From Gnetum montanum (Eukaryota; Streptophyta; Gnetopsida; Gnetales; Gnetaceae): a DNA stretch of 64,000 nt. The notes beneath the pieces were generated by a model. It worked only from the letters and a program-made list of their open reading frames with translations, did not search any database and was not told where the DNA came from. The DNA lies in contig MNCI01008280.1 in the NCBI GenBank assembly GCA_015680685.1, positions 29,974-93,973 of the forward strand, read 5' to 3'. The translations under genes were made by a program, and so were the position numbers. Each line of letters starts with the position of its first letter. Position 1 is the stretch's first letter. Below, piece after piece: positions 23,473-35,154 of this stretch.

Positions 23473-25084
23473 GTGGAGAGATATCATGCAAGATTGTTGG
23501 TAAAGGGATATGCTCAAAAAGAAGGAATTGACTTCAATGAGATATTTTCTCCTGTGGTTAGACTTCCGATAGTCAGAGTAGTCCTAGCAATGTGTGCTAC
23601 ATTTGACCTACATCTAGAACAACTAGATGTGAAAACTGCTTTTCTGCATGGAGATCTTGAAGAAGAGATTTATATGCTCCAACCAGAAGGTTTTGCAGAA
23701 GAAGGCAAAGAGAACTTGGTTTTCAGGTTGAACAAATCTCTTTATGGTCTCAAATAGGCACCAATGTGTTGGTACAAGAGATTTGACTTGTATATTATGA
23801 GCCTTGGGTACAATAGATTCAATGCAGACCCTTGTACATATTTCAAGAGGTTTGATGAAGATTTCATCATTTTGCTATTGTATGTGGATGACATGTTGGT
23901 TGTAGGTCCCAACAAAGAGCAAATCCAAGAATTGAAGGCATAGTTGGCTAGGGAATTTGATATGAAAGACTTGGGACCAAAAAACAAGATTCTAGGGATG
24001 CAAATTCATAGAGACAAAAATAACAAGAAGATTTGGCTTTCTTAGAAAAATTACTTGGTGATGAGTGGCAACGTACCCCTACACTCAACCATACGAATAC
24101 GAGTGTAACACGTGCAATTCGGTCGAACTCCATAGACTAAGTGCCTACACGCCTCATGGAACACTTAAGGTTAATTATTCATTGTCTTCTCAAACTTTTA
24201 TTTGTCACGGTATGGTTAAGTAAGTCTGAGGTATATGATTTTTATAGCTTTTCTATTTTTATCTCCTATGCTAGTGAGGTGAAGGGTTGAAGAGACTAAT
24301 TACTAACTTTAACTAACTAACTAAGTCTTAATTAACCTAGTGTCAGCATCCGTTCCCACTTACCATTCACACCTTGAACCAATGCAACCATGGCTACCAA
24401 ATGCTAGTCGGTGCTAGGATCACCATGCGTAACGCACGTGCTCGAAGCGGTCGTACTGAGGCACTTAACTAGGAGAGAAGGGTTGAGAGAGATTTAATTC
24501 CTAATAAAGCATGTAAATGAAAAATAGGAAATAACAATAAATAAAATCCTAATTAGCCTATTCCATGCACTGCAAGGTTTATCCGGGAAGTTTGTCTTTA
24601 TTTCCGTACACAAATATGTGTTTAGGTATAATATCTGCTCGGATAAAGATCCATTCACTTTGGAGTTCCTATTGCGGGCACATGGAAAATATTCAATCTT
24701 TGGAGAGATCAAATTGCCAAAGTTTCCCTACAGTCTAGGCCTAGATGTTAAAACAAGGGAGAGCCACCTCTTATTTATAGATTTTATGGCGCACTGCGAT
24801 ATCGTGTACGTGATATCGCATGGGATGCAATATATCACGACCCATGCGATATCACGTCCCATCACTTGGGTAAGATCTTACGATGCTTCAACATGCAAGA
24901 TTGTAAGCCAATTTCTATCCCACTTCCTGTTAATTTCAAATTATCCTCTGAGATGTGTCCTAGCAATGAAGTAGAAAGGAATGAGATGTCTCGAGTACCA
25001 TATGCATCAGCAGTGGAAAGCCTAATGTTTGCTATGATTTGTACAAGACCAGACATTGCACAAGCAGTGGGAGCAGTCAGTTAG
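23473..25084 (+). pseudogene. Reverse transcriptase of element I, split by a solo LTR
   Basis: Begins with ERYHARLLVKGYAQKEGID and continues with TFDLHLEQLDVKTAFLHGDL, then SLYGLK followed by a stop (usually Q: CAG to TAG). The catalytic YVDDMLVVG is intact near 23880. After NYL the frame is interrupted at 24059 by the solo LTR and resumes at 24870 with GKILRCFNMQDCKPIS; removing the insertion and one target copy restores the frame. The C-terminal part has CTRPDIAQAVGAVS. Confidence 0.88.
24059..24864 (-). repeat. Solo LTR (D-type) inside the RT of element I
   Basis: 806 bp, TGATGAGTGGC to CCCATCA, flanked by a perfect CTTGG duplication (24054-24058 and 24865-24869). Closely related to the LTRs of element D, sharing the AAGTGCCTACACGCC block. 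On the minus strand it has GATATC pairs around GTACGTGATATC and a TATA box near 24775. As it sits within I, it is younger than I. Confidence 0.92.
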
Positions 25085-25657
25085 TACATGGAAAATCCTA
25101 GACGAGAGCATTGGAGTACTATTAAGAGAATCCTGAAATACATTAAGGGTACCTCAGATGTTGCATTATGTTATGGAGGATCTAAATTTACTATTAAAAT
25201 TTATGTGGATTCAGATTTTGCAGGTGATCCAGATAAAAGAAAATCTACTATAGGCTATGTGTTTACACTTGCAGGAGGAGCTATAAGCTGGGTATCAAGA
25301 TTGCAAATAGTAGTAGCATTATCTACAACAGAAGCAGAATACATGGTAGCTACACAAGCTTGCAAGGAAGCAATTTGGATTCAAAGGTTGTCAGAGGAGC
25401 TTGGACACAAACAAGAGAAAATTGCTTTATTTTGTAATAGTCAAAGCACCTTACATATTGCAAAGAATCCAACCTTTCATTCAAGGAAAAAACACATAGG
25501 TGTACAATTTCACTTTGTTTGTAACGTAGTAGAAGATGGAAGTGTGGATATGCAGAAGATACACACCAAGGATAATCTTGCAGATGTTCTGACCAAGCCG
25601 ATTAACATGGAAAAATTTGACTGGAGTAGATCTTCATATGGCCTAGCAAAAACATAA
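25085..25657 (+). pseudogene. RNase H of element I
   Basis: An open 189-codon frame with STIKRILKYIKGTSDVALCY, then YVDSDFAGDPDKRKSTIGYV, ALSTTEAEYMVA and KIHTKDNLADVLTKP, the full set of copia RNase H landmarks. One stop (TAG for Gln or Trp) separates it from the RT. Confidence 0.88.
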
Positions 25658-25721
25658 GCAACATAGAAAGGCAAGGTAGAAAGGATGGTGTGGATATATG
25701 ATTGATCCTCAATCAAAATCT

Positions 25722-25734
25722 CCAAGTGGGAGAT
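25722..25734 (+). promoter_or_regulatory. Polypurine tract of element I
   Basis: CCAAGTGGGAGAT directly before the 3' LTR matches the AAGTGGGAGA-type PPT common in plant copia elements. Confidence 0.8.
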
Positions 25735-26076
25735 TACTGACCATGGTTATCCTGCTAAATGTAGGCTATGCTAAATTTAGGCTACAGTTATCCTGCTAAA
25801 TTTAGGCTATGGTTATTAAAATAGTGGATTATTATTTAGTTATTTAAGAGACCTCCCTCACCTCAATTTTTGTACCCACCACATACATCCCCTTTCTATC
25901 CCATTCTTACATTCTTCTATTGCAAGAGAGAGAGGCTTCTTCTTGTTCTCTCCTTGTGATGAACAGAGAAGCTTGTTATTTCCATTTCGGATAATAAGAT
26001 CCTTTTGCATTTTCTTGTGGTTCCATTTCTCTTTATTTTCATCTCAATTCATATTTTGCTACCAGATCTGCTAATA
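25735..26076 (+). repeat. 3' LTR of element I, with an internal duplication
   Basis: 342 bp, against 301 bp for the 5' copy. The extra 41 bp is a near-tandem duplication of the TTATCCTGCTAAAT.TAGGCTA segment close to the LTR start. Confidence 0.9.
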
Positions 26077-26081
26077 GGCAT

Positions 26082-28494
26082 TTCTACGAAATCCAAAAAA
26101 GTTCACTTTTCTAGTATTCAACGCATCTAAATATGAGTCTCAATCTATGACCAACTTCTATGAGATGTCAATTTTCATATTGCTTAGAGGCAAGATCAAT
26201 CATACTAGAAAAGTGCAAAAAAATGTTTCAAATTCAACTAAAAATAAAGAGATTCCTCATGGCTTAGATACTCTCTTGCAAAGTAAAACTCATGATCTAA
26301 GAGCAAAAGATCTTGATTGTTGGAAGGAAAGTGAAGCAAGGTATATATTTCANAGTAAATTTTTTCTATCTTTTTCATATTTGGCCATAGCTTGCCTAGC
26401 CCTTGTTACTTAATTAACTTGTGTATCTTCTTAAGATTATGTTGCTATTAGCCATTATATCTCATCAATATACTATCCTTGCTCTTTTATGTTTTCAACA
26501 ATTGCTTTGAAAATTTTGGTTTGCTAAGTTTTATTTAGATGTTAAATAAAACTAATAAATTAATAGAGAGCTTTAGCTTCTAAGGAGAGTAGGTCGCATC
26601 CCAAAGGTAACATAGAAAGGGCATTTGTGCCTTTACTTTTCATTTATTTAATCAAAATTGTCTTTTACCTTTTCAATAGCCTATTAATATTTTACATTAG
26701 GCCTAGCCCTATACAATACACTATATAACATGGTAGGATAAATGACATGCTTATGATAATGAAGAATGATCTAAAATGAACAAGGCATGGTGCTAAAAAG
26801 TAAGGACAATAAATACCAACAAACAAGATTTTGGTGCTTAATTACTTATCAATGGAAACTATATAGTTAGAAAAAGGTTTAAATAATTATAATGATATAG
26901 ATAAAGAAAGTGTAATAAAGATTCCTTGATACTCTTTACTCTAATTAAGTTATGTGAAATGATAAAAGATTCTTCTCCATACATTGACCTTATTATTAAG
27001 TTTAATTATACTACATTTAAGAACTTTATCTACATCTCTTCTACTTTTTGACTACATTTATGGACTTCATGCACATCTTCTGTACTTTTTCATAATATGA
27101 TTCCATTAGGTTTTCTCACTAAAGGATTTTTTTTCTAGAGCTTCTAATTCATAGATCAATTAAACATTTCATAGAAACTTACAACTATTTTCTAGATTTT
27201 AAAAATTTTAGCTGATTTCTCACTTTTATTATGGTAGATACAAATTTGAATAGATAAATCATATATACTATATTTTATATTTCATATTTAATGTTTCTAC
27301 ATCACATTTATTAAGAGTTTATCCTTCATTTTTTTAGATTCAATGGGTTTACTATCAAATTTAGGTAAAACTAGGACTAATTTTGAATTGTAACTCATCA
27401 TTTTCAAGAAAAATTTTAAACTTCAGATTACAAGTATGATGCTTTTAGCTTCTTTAGAAAAACTCTCTCAACTTGTATAGTAGGTATTGTTACTTCTAAA
27501 GTTCTTTGGCTTTTATATGGGTTTAAAAAATTATTAAGTATTTTGGTATCTTATGTATCAATTTCCTTAATTTTAATGTGGATTTTGGCATAGTGTTTTT
27601 CTTTTCCAATACATTATTAATTAACATAGACCTTTACCAATTGGTAGTTCATCATTCTCGTAGCATCATGCCTAGGCTTATTACAAGGGTCAAGTAATCA
27701 CATATGGTACTATTGGGAAAAGCAACATTCTTTTTGATAAATTTAATAATAGGAGAAAATAATAAAAGTATGATGGGAATTATGAACCTAAATAATAGAC
27801 ATATTTAGAAATGAACTTGTATGAACAATTGTCATTGTTAGTTATAGTATAAGATAGAAAATCATGGTGATAATGAATGCCAACAGTGTTTGTACTTTCA
27901 TGTTACTTACAATTCTTAGGTAAAGCTATTAGAATAAGTGGTCTAGTTTTTTATGATTTTATATGTTATTTAAGTTTACAATTACTACACCATCTAAAGT
28001 TTCTAGTTATTATTAACTTGCTTATATCAAAATTTCACCACTCATTATCATCATTTTATCTGGTTGTATGTCATAACACCTTAGTTAAAGTAGAACTATC
28101 ATTAGTCTATTATGTATTTAGAAATAAAGCCTTGTGTTATTATTATTTTTTAAAGTTCATAAAATTCTTTGTGAAGAGTGACTATGTTGACAAGGCAATA
28201 TAAATAGTATTGAAGATGAATACCAGATATTTCTTCTACATTTGAGTGTATTAGACATAGGTGGAATATCATAGTTGCAAACTTGGTTAATTTGTCATGA
28301 GTATTATTAATAACATTTGGTAATTTTCTTAATGATTTTCTCAAAACTCATAACATCTAAATTTCTACTATTTAATAGATTTAGAGGATTTATGGATGTA
28401 ATAAAATTTCAGTTTTATAAATTTAATATCTTAAAATAGGACTTATTTTAATTTTTAAGTTACTTATAATTGGTAGGTGGATGTATATTTGATT
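26082..28494. other. AT-rich decayed DNA, nothing recognised
   Basis: Very AT-rich with many stops in all frames. The frames at 26147-26413 and 27877-28203 have no domain I recognise, and their composition is that of the surrounding DNA. It may be the 5' part of the decayed plus-strand LINE that becomes recognisable at 28495. One N at 26353. Confidence 0.4.
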
Positions 28495-29208
28495 AGATCT
28501 CAATGAAAAATTCAATAAGACTTGGAAAATGTTATTTTAATTACATTTTTAGATGAGGAAAATGAAAGATATTTGGAAAGCTCCTACATTGCCTAAAATT
28601 CGTATTTTTTATAGTGTCTTATTCATCAACGTCTTTCTATCAACACTCATCTTAAACATATGAGAAATGTTTCTGTTTAATGTTCCCTTTATAGATGTGA
28701 AGACTCATTTTATCATGTTTTTTTAATTGATGTTTGGAAATGGATATCCAAAATTTGTAACAACTTTCAATCAAGCATCAATGTACAATTATTTTTAAAT
28801 AGTAAGAGAATAACTATGACCTTTTTTCAAATGTCAGACACCAAATTCTTAAAGGTGTTGCTTTTTAGCTACAACTTTAAGTAAACAAGCATCATGTAAA
28901 AGTTGAATAACTAATTTATTTTCTATAATATTAATTTCTTTTTATTTCAGAGGTTCAAGGATGGGAAGCTTTTAGCTTTTGTTGCTATTTGTTTTTTTAT
29001 TTTTCATTAATATATTCTTTTTTCTTTAGAGAGATTTTTTTTCTTCTCTTTACAAAAAATCCTTTACTAAGAAGTGAAAACCTATGAGGGAACTTTTGAA
29101 TAAGGGTAAGGCATGATCCTTTTCCTACCTCAAAGAAAAGGTTTTTCAGAATTCATTATAATGATGAAATCTTGGAAAGGCATTACTAAAAATATTGGGC
29201 TTTTTACT
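28495..29208 (+). mobile_element. LINE 3' end remnant (plus strand)
   Basis: Translates in pieces to the RT-associated zinc-finger region of plant LINEs: MRKMKDIWKAPTLPKIRIFY, then a C..C...H-like stretch near 28690-28740. It aligns with the minus-strand LINE at 32160-33050, including the 3' part with TTTGTTGCTATTTGTTTTTT, CCTTTACTAAGAAGT and TTGGGCTTTTT. Strongly decayed. Confidence 0.6.
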
Positions 29209-29615
29209 TCTCATGCGTTTAAGTTTATTTAGCAGTAAGTTTATATATTATGCATATATTGACCCTATAACATGTTTCCAAATATCCTAGTAATGGTCAA
29301 ATATATGTTACATTTCACATTGTGCATAGTAAACATGAATGGGAAAATACAAAAGGAAATGGTAAGAAACCTTATTAATGAGAAAATTACAAAATAAATG
29401 AATATTTCTAGGTTTTTCTCTAAGGTTTTTATGTGATTATCTTCCTTTAACATCTACCTGTTAGAGGCAATTAAGCATTGCCATCACTATTAGTCCTACA
29501 ACTAGTCAAAAATGATGATTAGAACCTTCTTTGTCTTATTTTACTTGGCACTTATTAGTTATCTCTACCATCTCTATAACCACCTCTATGACTCCATGCT
29601 AGTTCAAGCTCTAAT
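29208..29615 (+). repeat. Direct repeat, copy 1 (about 405 bp)
   Basis: Matches 29705-30110 at well over 90 percent by eye, from ATGCGTTTAAGTTTATTTAG to AGTTCAAGCTCTAAT. It begins where the LINE 3' end stops. Confidence 0.85.
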
Positions 29616-29704
29616 ATATCCCTCCCTTATCCTTGTGCCCTTCATCCCCTCTTGCTTCCCTCCCCCTCTCCCTAAAAAAATGAGAAAAAAATTTTCATTT
29701 ACTT

Positions 29705-30110
29705 ATGCGTTTAAGTTTATTTAGTAGTAAGTTTATATATTATGGATATATTGACCCTATAAAATCTTATTTCCAAATATCCTAGTAATTGTCAAATATA
29801 TGTTACATTTCACATTGTACATAGTAAACATGAATGGAAAAATACAAAAGGAAATGGTAAGAAACCTTATTAATGAGAAAATTACAAAATAAATAAATAT
29901 TTCTAGGTGTTTCTCTAAGGGTTTTATGTGATTATCTTCCTTTAACATCTACCTGTTAGAGGCAATTAAGCATTGCCACCACTATTAGGCCTACACCTAG
30001 TCAAAAATGATGATTAGACCCTTCTTTGTCTTATTTTACTTGGCACTTATTAGTTATCTCTACCATCTCTATAACCACCTCCACGACTCCATTCTAGTTC
30101 AAGCTCTAAT
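29705..30110 (+). repeat. Direct repeat, copy 2 (about 405 bp)
   Basis: Second copy of 29208-29615. The two are separated by about 90 bp of C/T-rich sequence. The minus-strand open frames inside both copies are equal because the DNA is repeated; no domain is recognised. Confidence 0.85.
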
Positions 30111-31130
30111 CATTGGATATAAATACCTTACATTAGACCCCAAAAGATTACTTTAAGAGGTATGTCCATTATTACAACATGTCTGTATATGATAATGATA
30201 CCATTTGCGAATGAAAATATGATAAACTCTTTATGAATTCTATAAATATGAAGATCTCCCTGTGTTTATAACAACTTTGAACTATTCTAAGAAATTGAAC
30301 AATTTAACTTCTCTCTTAAAGTTACTTTTAACTACACTTAATTATACTTAGTTATACTCTTAATTTTTACTTTCAAACTACTCACATACTCTTATTAATC
30401 TTAATTATTCTAATAAAAATTACTCCTAATTAATTCTAAACTCATTAACATTTTTGCTTAGATATTTCAAATTAAATTTGGATAAAAGATGTTTATATTC
30501 AAGATGTAATTAAATATTAAATATCAATTGAAAAATTTCAACAACTATCATTGAAAGTAATATTTTAAGCCTAGCTTCATCCATTAGTTCACATATAACT
30601 AAGCATAGAATTTGAAAGCAAGTAGACTTTCCAATGGGATTTCTATTAACTCCAAGATCACTTTCTAACTCATTTAAATAAAGGATTTATTATAGACCAC
30701 TAGTACATCATGAGTTTCTCTATTTAGCACCACACTAGCAAGTATTTTACATTTGTGCATTTAAGCCATTTTTACTCATGCATAAATAGCTCTGTAACTC
30801 CTATTATCTTTTGTTTCAAAAATTTGAATTAGGGAGACATCAATGTGACTCATGCTAAGATTGTAGCCTAGGTATAATTCCCTAGTATTTAGGTTGTGTC
30901 CTACTTGCATTCTCAATTTTTGATAATTAACATTCAATATGAATTGTGCTCCATTTATAGCTACTTAGTAATAAAAATTTTAATATAATAACTATTTATC
31001 ATGATCCATAATGCCTTCATGACTAGTCAAACTTACATCCTTTTCCTCTACTTTCACCATCATCCATCTAAATTTTAGCCTATTTTTTAGCTTGCTTTAA
31101 CATTTTATTAAATCATTTGATCTCTCTATC
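30111..31130. other. AT-rich sequence, nothing recognised
   Basis: No open frame of note and no similarity to other parts of the window was found by eye. Confidence 0.4.
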
Positions 31131-32090
31131 TTTTTTTTTTATAAGAAATTATGGATTCTTGAGTCTAGTTGAAACTTTATTAACAAATCATCTTAGATGG
31201 ACCTTTTAGACCAGCACACCAAGTCTTAGATGAGTCTTTCATTAATTTGGTTGATATTTCAAATATTTACAATCTTATATTGGCTATTGATCTTTATGAG
31301 TATGATCTCATCACTAAATATCCTTTCAACTTCTTTAATCATGAATCCTTCTTAACTAATGATCCTTTCATTAAGTTAAAAATCACTACTCACAAAGGAG
31401 TTGAAGACACTCTTTAACTAGGGACATGACTTGAAGATTTTCAACAATATATCTTAATAACTCTTTAGAACAATTCTATTCATTTTGCTTAAAGCTATGA
31501 TAATATACCCAATCTTGACTTATTTCTAGTTTAATAGAACATCATTCTAGAAGAAGAATTAAAATTTATCAAGTAAAAAGATCGTAAAATCAAATCTAAC
31601 ATTGTCTTGATTATCAAGGAAGAAATCACCATTCTTTATGATATAAGTTTCATTTGTCTTGTTGACTTTTCTTAATTATATCCAACATGGGTATTGTTTC
31701 CAAGAAAAACAGGGATATCTACATTTGGATAAACTTTTAGGATCTCAATAAATTCATTCCTAAAAATTACTATTTTCTTCTAAACATAAATTAGCTCATT
31801 GACACCATGATTGGTAATGGTCTTTTATCTTTCATAGATGGTGTTTTTTTGTTATAATTAATTTCAAATAAATCTAGAATACTAGTAATATTCCATGTTT
31901 ATGATACCTTGGGGTAGCTTTTTCTACACTAAGATGTCCTTTTGCCTTAAAAATACTAAAGTAAGTTCTGACCACATCATGATTGGCATCTTTATAAACA
32001 TAAAATTTAAGATCGTCAATGACTATGTTGATGACTTAACTATGAAATGTTTGGAATAACTATAAGTATGATAATAACTTAACTAGGAGG
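31131..32090 (+). pseudogene. Ty3/gypsy reverse transcriptase remnant
   Basis: Conceptual translation around 31690-32045 gives decayed RT blocks in order: VSKKNRDIYIW, FxDLNKFIPKN, GNGLLSFIDG, and a DNYVDDL-like end near 32030. The wording is nearer to the Tat/Ogre type (KKNG.IR...DLNKA) than to the RT of C or E in this window. No LTRs could be assigned, and it ends abruptly at about 32090. Confidence 0.6.
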
Positions 32091-32159
32091 ATGTTGGATC
32101 CAAAGAAAATGAATAATAATATTAAAAAATATTAGAATACATTAGATCATTAGAGAGAT

Positions 32160-33839
32160 AGTCTAAAGAAAAAGCCCAATGGTTGTAGGGACTCCTTTTC
32201 AGGTTTTCATCCTTACAACCAATCCTAAAAAAACTTTCCTTTAGAATAGGAAAAGGATTAGGCCTTGCCTTTATTTAAAAGCATCCTCACAGGTTTTTAC
32301 TTCTTAATAAAGTATTTCTTATAAAGAGAAGGAGAAAACTATGTCTAAAGGAAAATGAATACATTAATAAAAGATAAATAATAAATAGCAACAAAAATTG
32401 AAAGCTTCCATCCTTAATCTTCAAAAATAAAAAGAAATTAATATTGTAAAAAATAAATTAATTCTTCAACTTTTCACTAAAAGCTTTTTACCTTGAAGTT
32501 GTAGCTAAAAAGTGACATTTTTGAGAATATAGTATTTAACACCTAAGGGGAGGTCATAGTTATGCTTTTGTTGTTGGAAAATGACTACAAACTAAAGATT
32601 TTAAATAGAGTAGATAATAAGGGGTTGAAGATAATTCGAAATGCAAAGAAATAAACTAGCCAAAGTAGGCTAATCACCAAGAATGACTTCATTGATGCTT
32701 ATTTAAAAGTTGTTAAAAATTCTAAATGTTCATTTCCAAGCATGTTGAGCAATAAGACACTTAAAAAAATATGAGAAGATGAGTATTCACTTCTACAAAG
32801 GACATTGATGAGAAATATTTCTCATATATTTAAGACAAGTGCTGATATGAAGACTTGATGAATAAGATCCCATAAAAAAGACAAATTTTAGGAAATCTAG
32901 GAGTTGTCCATATATTTTTTATTTTTCTCATCCAAAAATATGAATGATAATTGAATTTTAAAGGCCTTATTAAATTCATTACAAATAAAATCATTCTTTG
33001 TAATAATCTCATAAGCATCTTTTGAATTAATTTGGAAAACATGTTGTCCATTCTTCTAAAAGATATCTTGAGAATATTTATGCAAATTATTATTAACTCT
33101 AAATAAAATCTTTGGATTAGAAATTAAATTTTAAAAATTCCTTTTCCTTTTTCTATTCAAACTATAGATGCTACAAGCTTCATTTCAAGTAATCCATCTA
33201 TCATGCATACACATATAAGAAACTAGGGTAATACCAAATCTACTCCAAGTGGTGTATAATCTAGATGCATTAGTAGCATAATCTCCTTCATTAAAAGAAA
33301 CCCAACATAGACTAATATGCTTTAGCATATCTCTTAGAACTATAATATGATTGTAATTTCAATAATTATTAAGCTTCCACCATTTCTTCAAAATTTGTTT
33401 AGGGATGGCTTAAGGAAAAAAGAAGATAGTGAAGAAAGTTATTAGAAGATCAATTGTTATTATTTTTAAGTTTTCCTTGCATAAGCTTGATTCCTAAAAG
33501 GAGCATCCAAACATCATCTCCATTAATGTACTTTACAATTAATTTTACTATAATAGAGATACCCTATTTTAACAATTAATAAAGCCAAGACCTCTATCAT
33601 TTTTTCTACTAGTGAAAATATCCTAAGAAACTCTAGAAAAACCTTTTATATGTTTGTTAGAAAATCAAAGAAGTTGATGGATAATACAATTAATTCTTTC
33701 ATAAGAATTTTTAGGAGCCCAACAACTTGAGTAATAAACATGAGTTGATTAAAGCATTTGCTTAATAAATAAAGCTTTATTCGTAAGGGTGAACATTTTT
33801 TCTTTCTATTTATCAAGATTCTTTTAAATTTTATCAATC
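32160..33839 (-). mobile_element. LINE (non-LTR) remnant, 3' portion, split by element E
   Basis: The minus strand carries RT C-terminal and RT-zinc-finger features: ILINRKKKCSPLRIKLYLL (33646-33837), a decayed DRGLGFI-like block, and MRKIKNIWTTPRFPKICLFY (32830-33051). The 3' part aligns with the plus-strand LINE at 28495-29208. It is interrupted at 33840-33844 by element E, whose duplication ATATA re-occurs at 59557-59561. The LINE continues upstream at 59562, restoring NLWNYMIDKI across the junction. Confidence 0.75.
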
Positions 33840-33844
33840 ATATA

Positions 33845-34231
33845 TGATAAAGTGAATTTTTTATTTGCTACAATATGAAATATTTGATATCAAAGCCGTG
33901 ATATCACGTATCCAATATTAGGGTACAAGCTATGACATCAGATATTTGACATTGCAAGACACATGCCTACCTATAAATATGACACTTAGGCACATGGTCT
34001 AACACAAATTCGTCCACCTGAACCAAAATTCTTTTAGTTCGTTTTAGCAATTTTAGTTCTAAATACTTAGAAATGTGTTCCTGAAGTGTGATTTTGAGTG
34101 AATATACAGACTTTTTATTCAAGTATCTTATACTTAGACATAAGTATGAATGGTAATAAAGATCAAGATTACTTTTCATCATTGCAGCATCTACTTAGTT
34201 TCTTTACTATTTATTTATTGTTTACTTAGTG
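33845..34231 (+). repeat. 5' LTR of element E, left part
   Basis: Aligns with the start of the 3' LTR at 58693, with GATATC-type sites and the TATA box CCTATAAATATGACAC near 33971. It is broken by element D after CTTAG (34227-34231). Confidence 0.88.
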
Positions 34232-35058
34232 ATGAGTGGCCAGGTACCCCTACACTCAACCATACGACTACGAGCGTAACATGCACAATCCGATCGAACT
34301 CCGCAGACTAAGTGCCTACACGCCTTATGGAACACTTAAGGTTAATCATTCATTGTCTTCCCAGACTTACTTGTATTTGTCACGATTGTATGGTTAAGTA
34401 AGTCTGAGGTATATGATTTTTATGTCTTTTATGTTTTATCTCCTATGCTGACGAGGTGAAGGGTGAAGAGACTAATTAACTAACTTTAACTAACTAACTA
34501 TGCCTTAATTAACCTAGCATCAGTATCCATTCCCACTTACCATTCACACCCTAAACCAATGCAACCTTGGTTACCAAATGCTAGTCATTGTTGGGATCAC
34601 CAAGCATAACACACATGCTTGAAGTGGTCGTATTGAATGCACTTAACTAGGAGAGAAGGGTTGAGAGATATTTAATGAACTAATAAATCATTTAAATGAT
34701 AAAAAATAAATAACAGTAAATAAAGTCCTATTTAGCCTATTCCATGCACTGCAAGGTTTATCTGAGAAGTTCATCTTTATTTTTGTACACAAACTTGTGT
34801 TTAGGTACAATATTTTCTTGAATAAAGATCCATTCACTTTGGAGCTCCTACTGTAGGCACATGGAAATTATTCTATCTCTAGAGAGCTAAAATTGCCAAA
34901 GTTTCACTATGGTCTAGGCCTAGAATGAGAAACAAGGAAGAGCCGCCTCTTATTTATAGATTTGATAGTGGACTGTGATATCATGTATGCAATATCGTAG
35001 GGGAAGAAGTGATATCATGTACATGATATCACGGCCCATGTGATATCGCGTCCCATCA
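34232..35058 (-). repeat. 3' LTR of element D
   Basis: 827 bp. On the minus strand it starts TGATGGGACGCGATATC. GATATC pairs sit at 34976-35048, the TATA box CTATAAATAAG is near 34955, and it ends CACTCATCA. Its partner is at 40405-41220; the solo LTR at 24059 is a close relative. Confidence 0.9.
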
Positions 35059-35078
35059 TACCCCCATGACTGAATAAA
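35059..35078 (-). promoter_or_regulatory. Polypurine tract of element D
   Basis: The minus strand reads TCAGTCATGGGGGTA directly before the LTR start TGATGGGA. Confidence 0.75.
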
Positions 35079-35154
35079 AACTCATCCTCTAGTTCCTTAC
35101 AAAATATTGGGATGGTATGGGATTATTGACTTGAATGGAACTAATGGTGAATGG

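Larger units (their letters stand above)
21743..26076 (+). mobile_element. Element I: Ty1/copia retrotransposon, internally deleted and interrupted by a solo LTR
   Basis: LTRs at 21743-22043 and 25735-26076, flanked by the perfect 5-bp duplication GGCAT (21738-21742 and 26077-26081). PBS, gag start, protease, integrase, RT, RNase H and PPT follow in copia order. Two internal deletions are clear: most of gag including the zinc knuckle (after about 22320), and the integrase-to-RT linker (about 23465). Without the nested solo LTR it is about 3.5 kb, against the usual 4.5-5 kb. A hand count gives about 17 differences over 300 aligned LTR bases, so it is among the younger insertions here. Confidence 0.92.

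Noticed and set aside
10745-26353. Single ambiguous bases (N at 10745 and 26353) as biological signals
   Set aside because: Isolated unresolved base calls.
27877-28203. 108-codon hydrophobic frame in AT-rich DNA
   Set aside because: Composition matches the surrounding non-coding sequence; no domain or relative found in the window.
29265-29948. Two nearly identical small proteins (62-63 codons)
   Set aside because: They are alike only because the underlying 405-bp DNA segment is duplicated; no evidence of coding.
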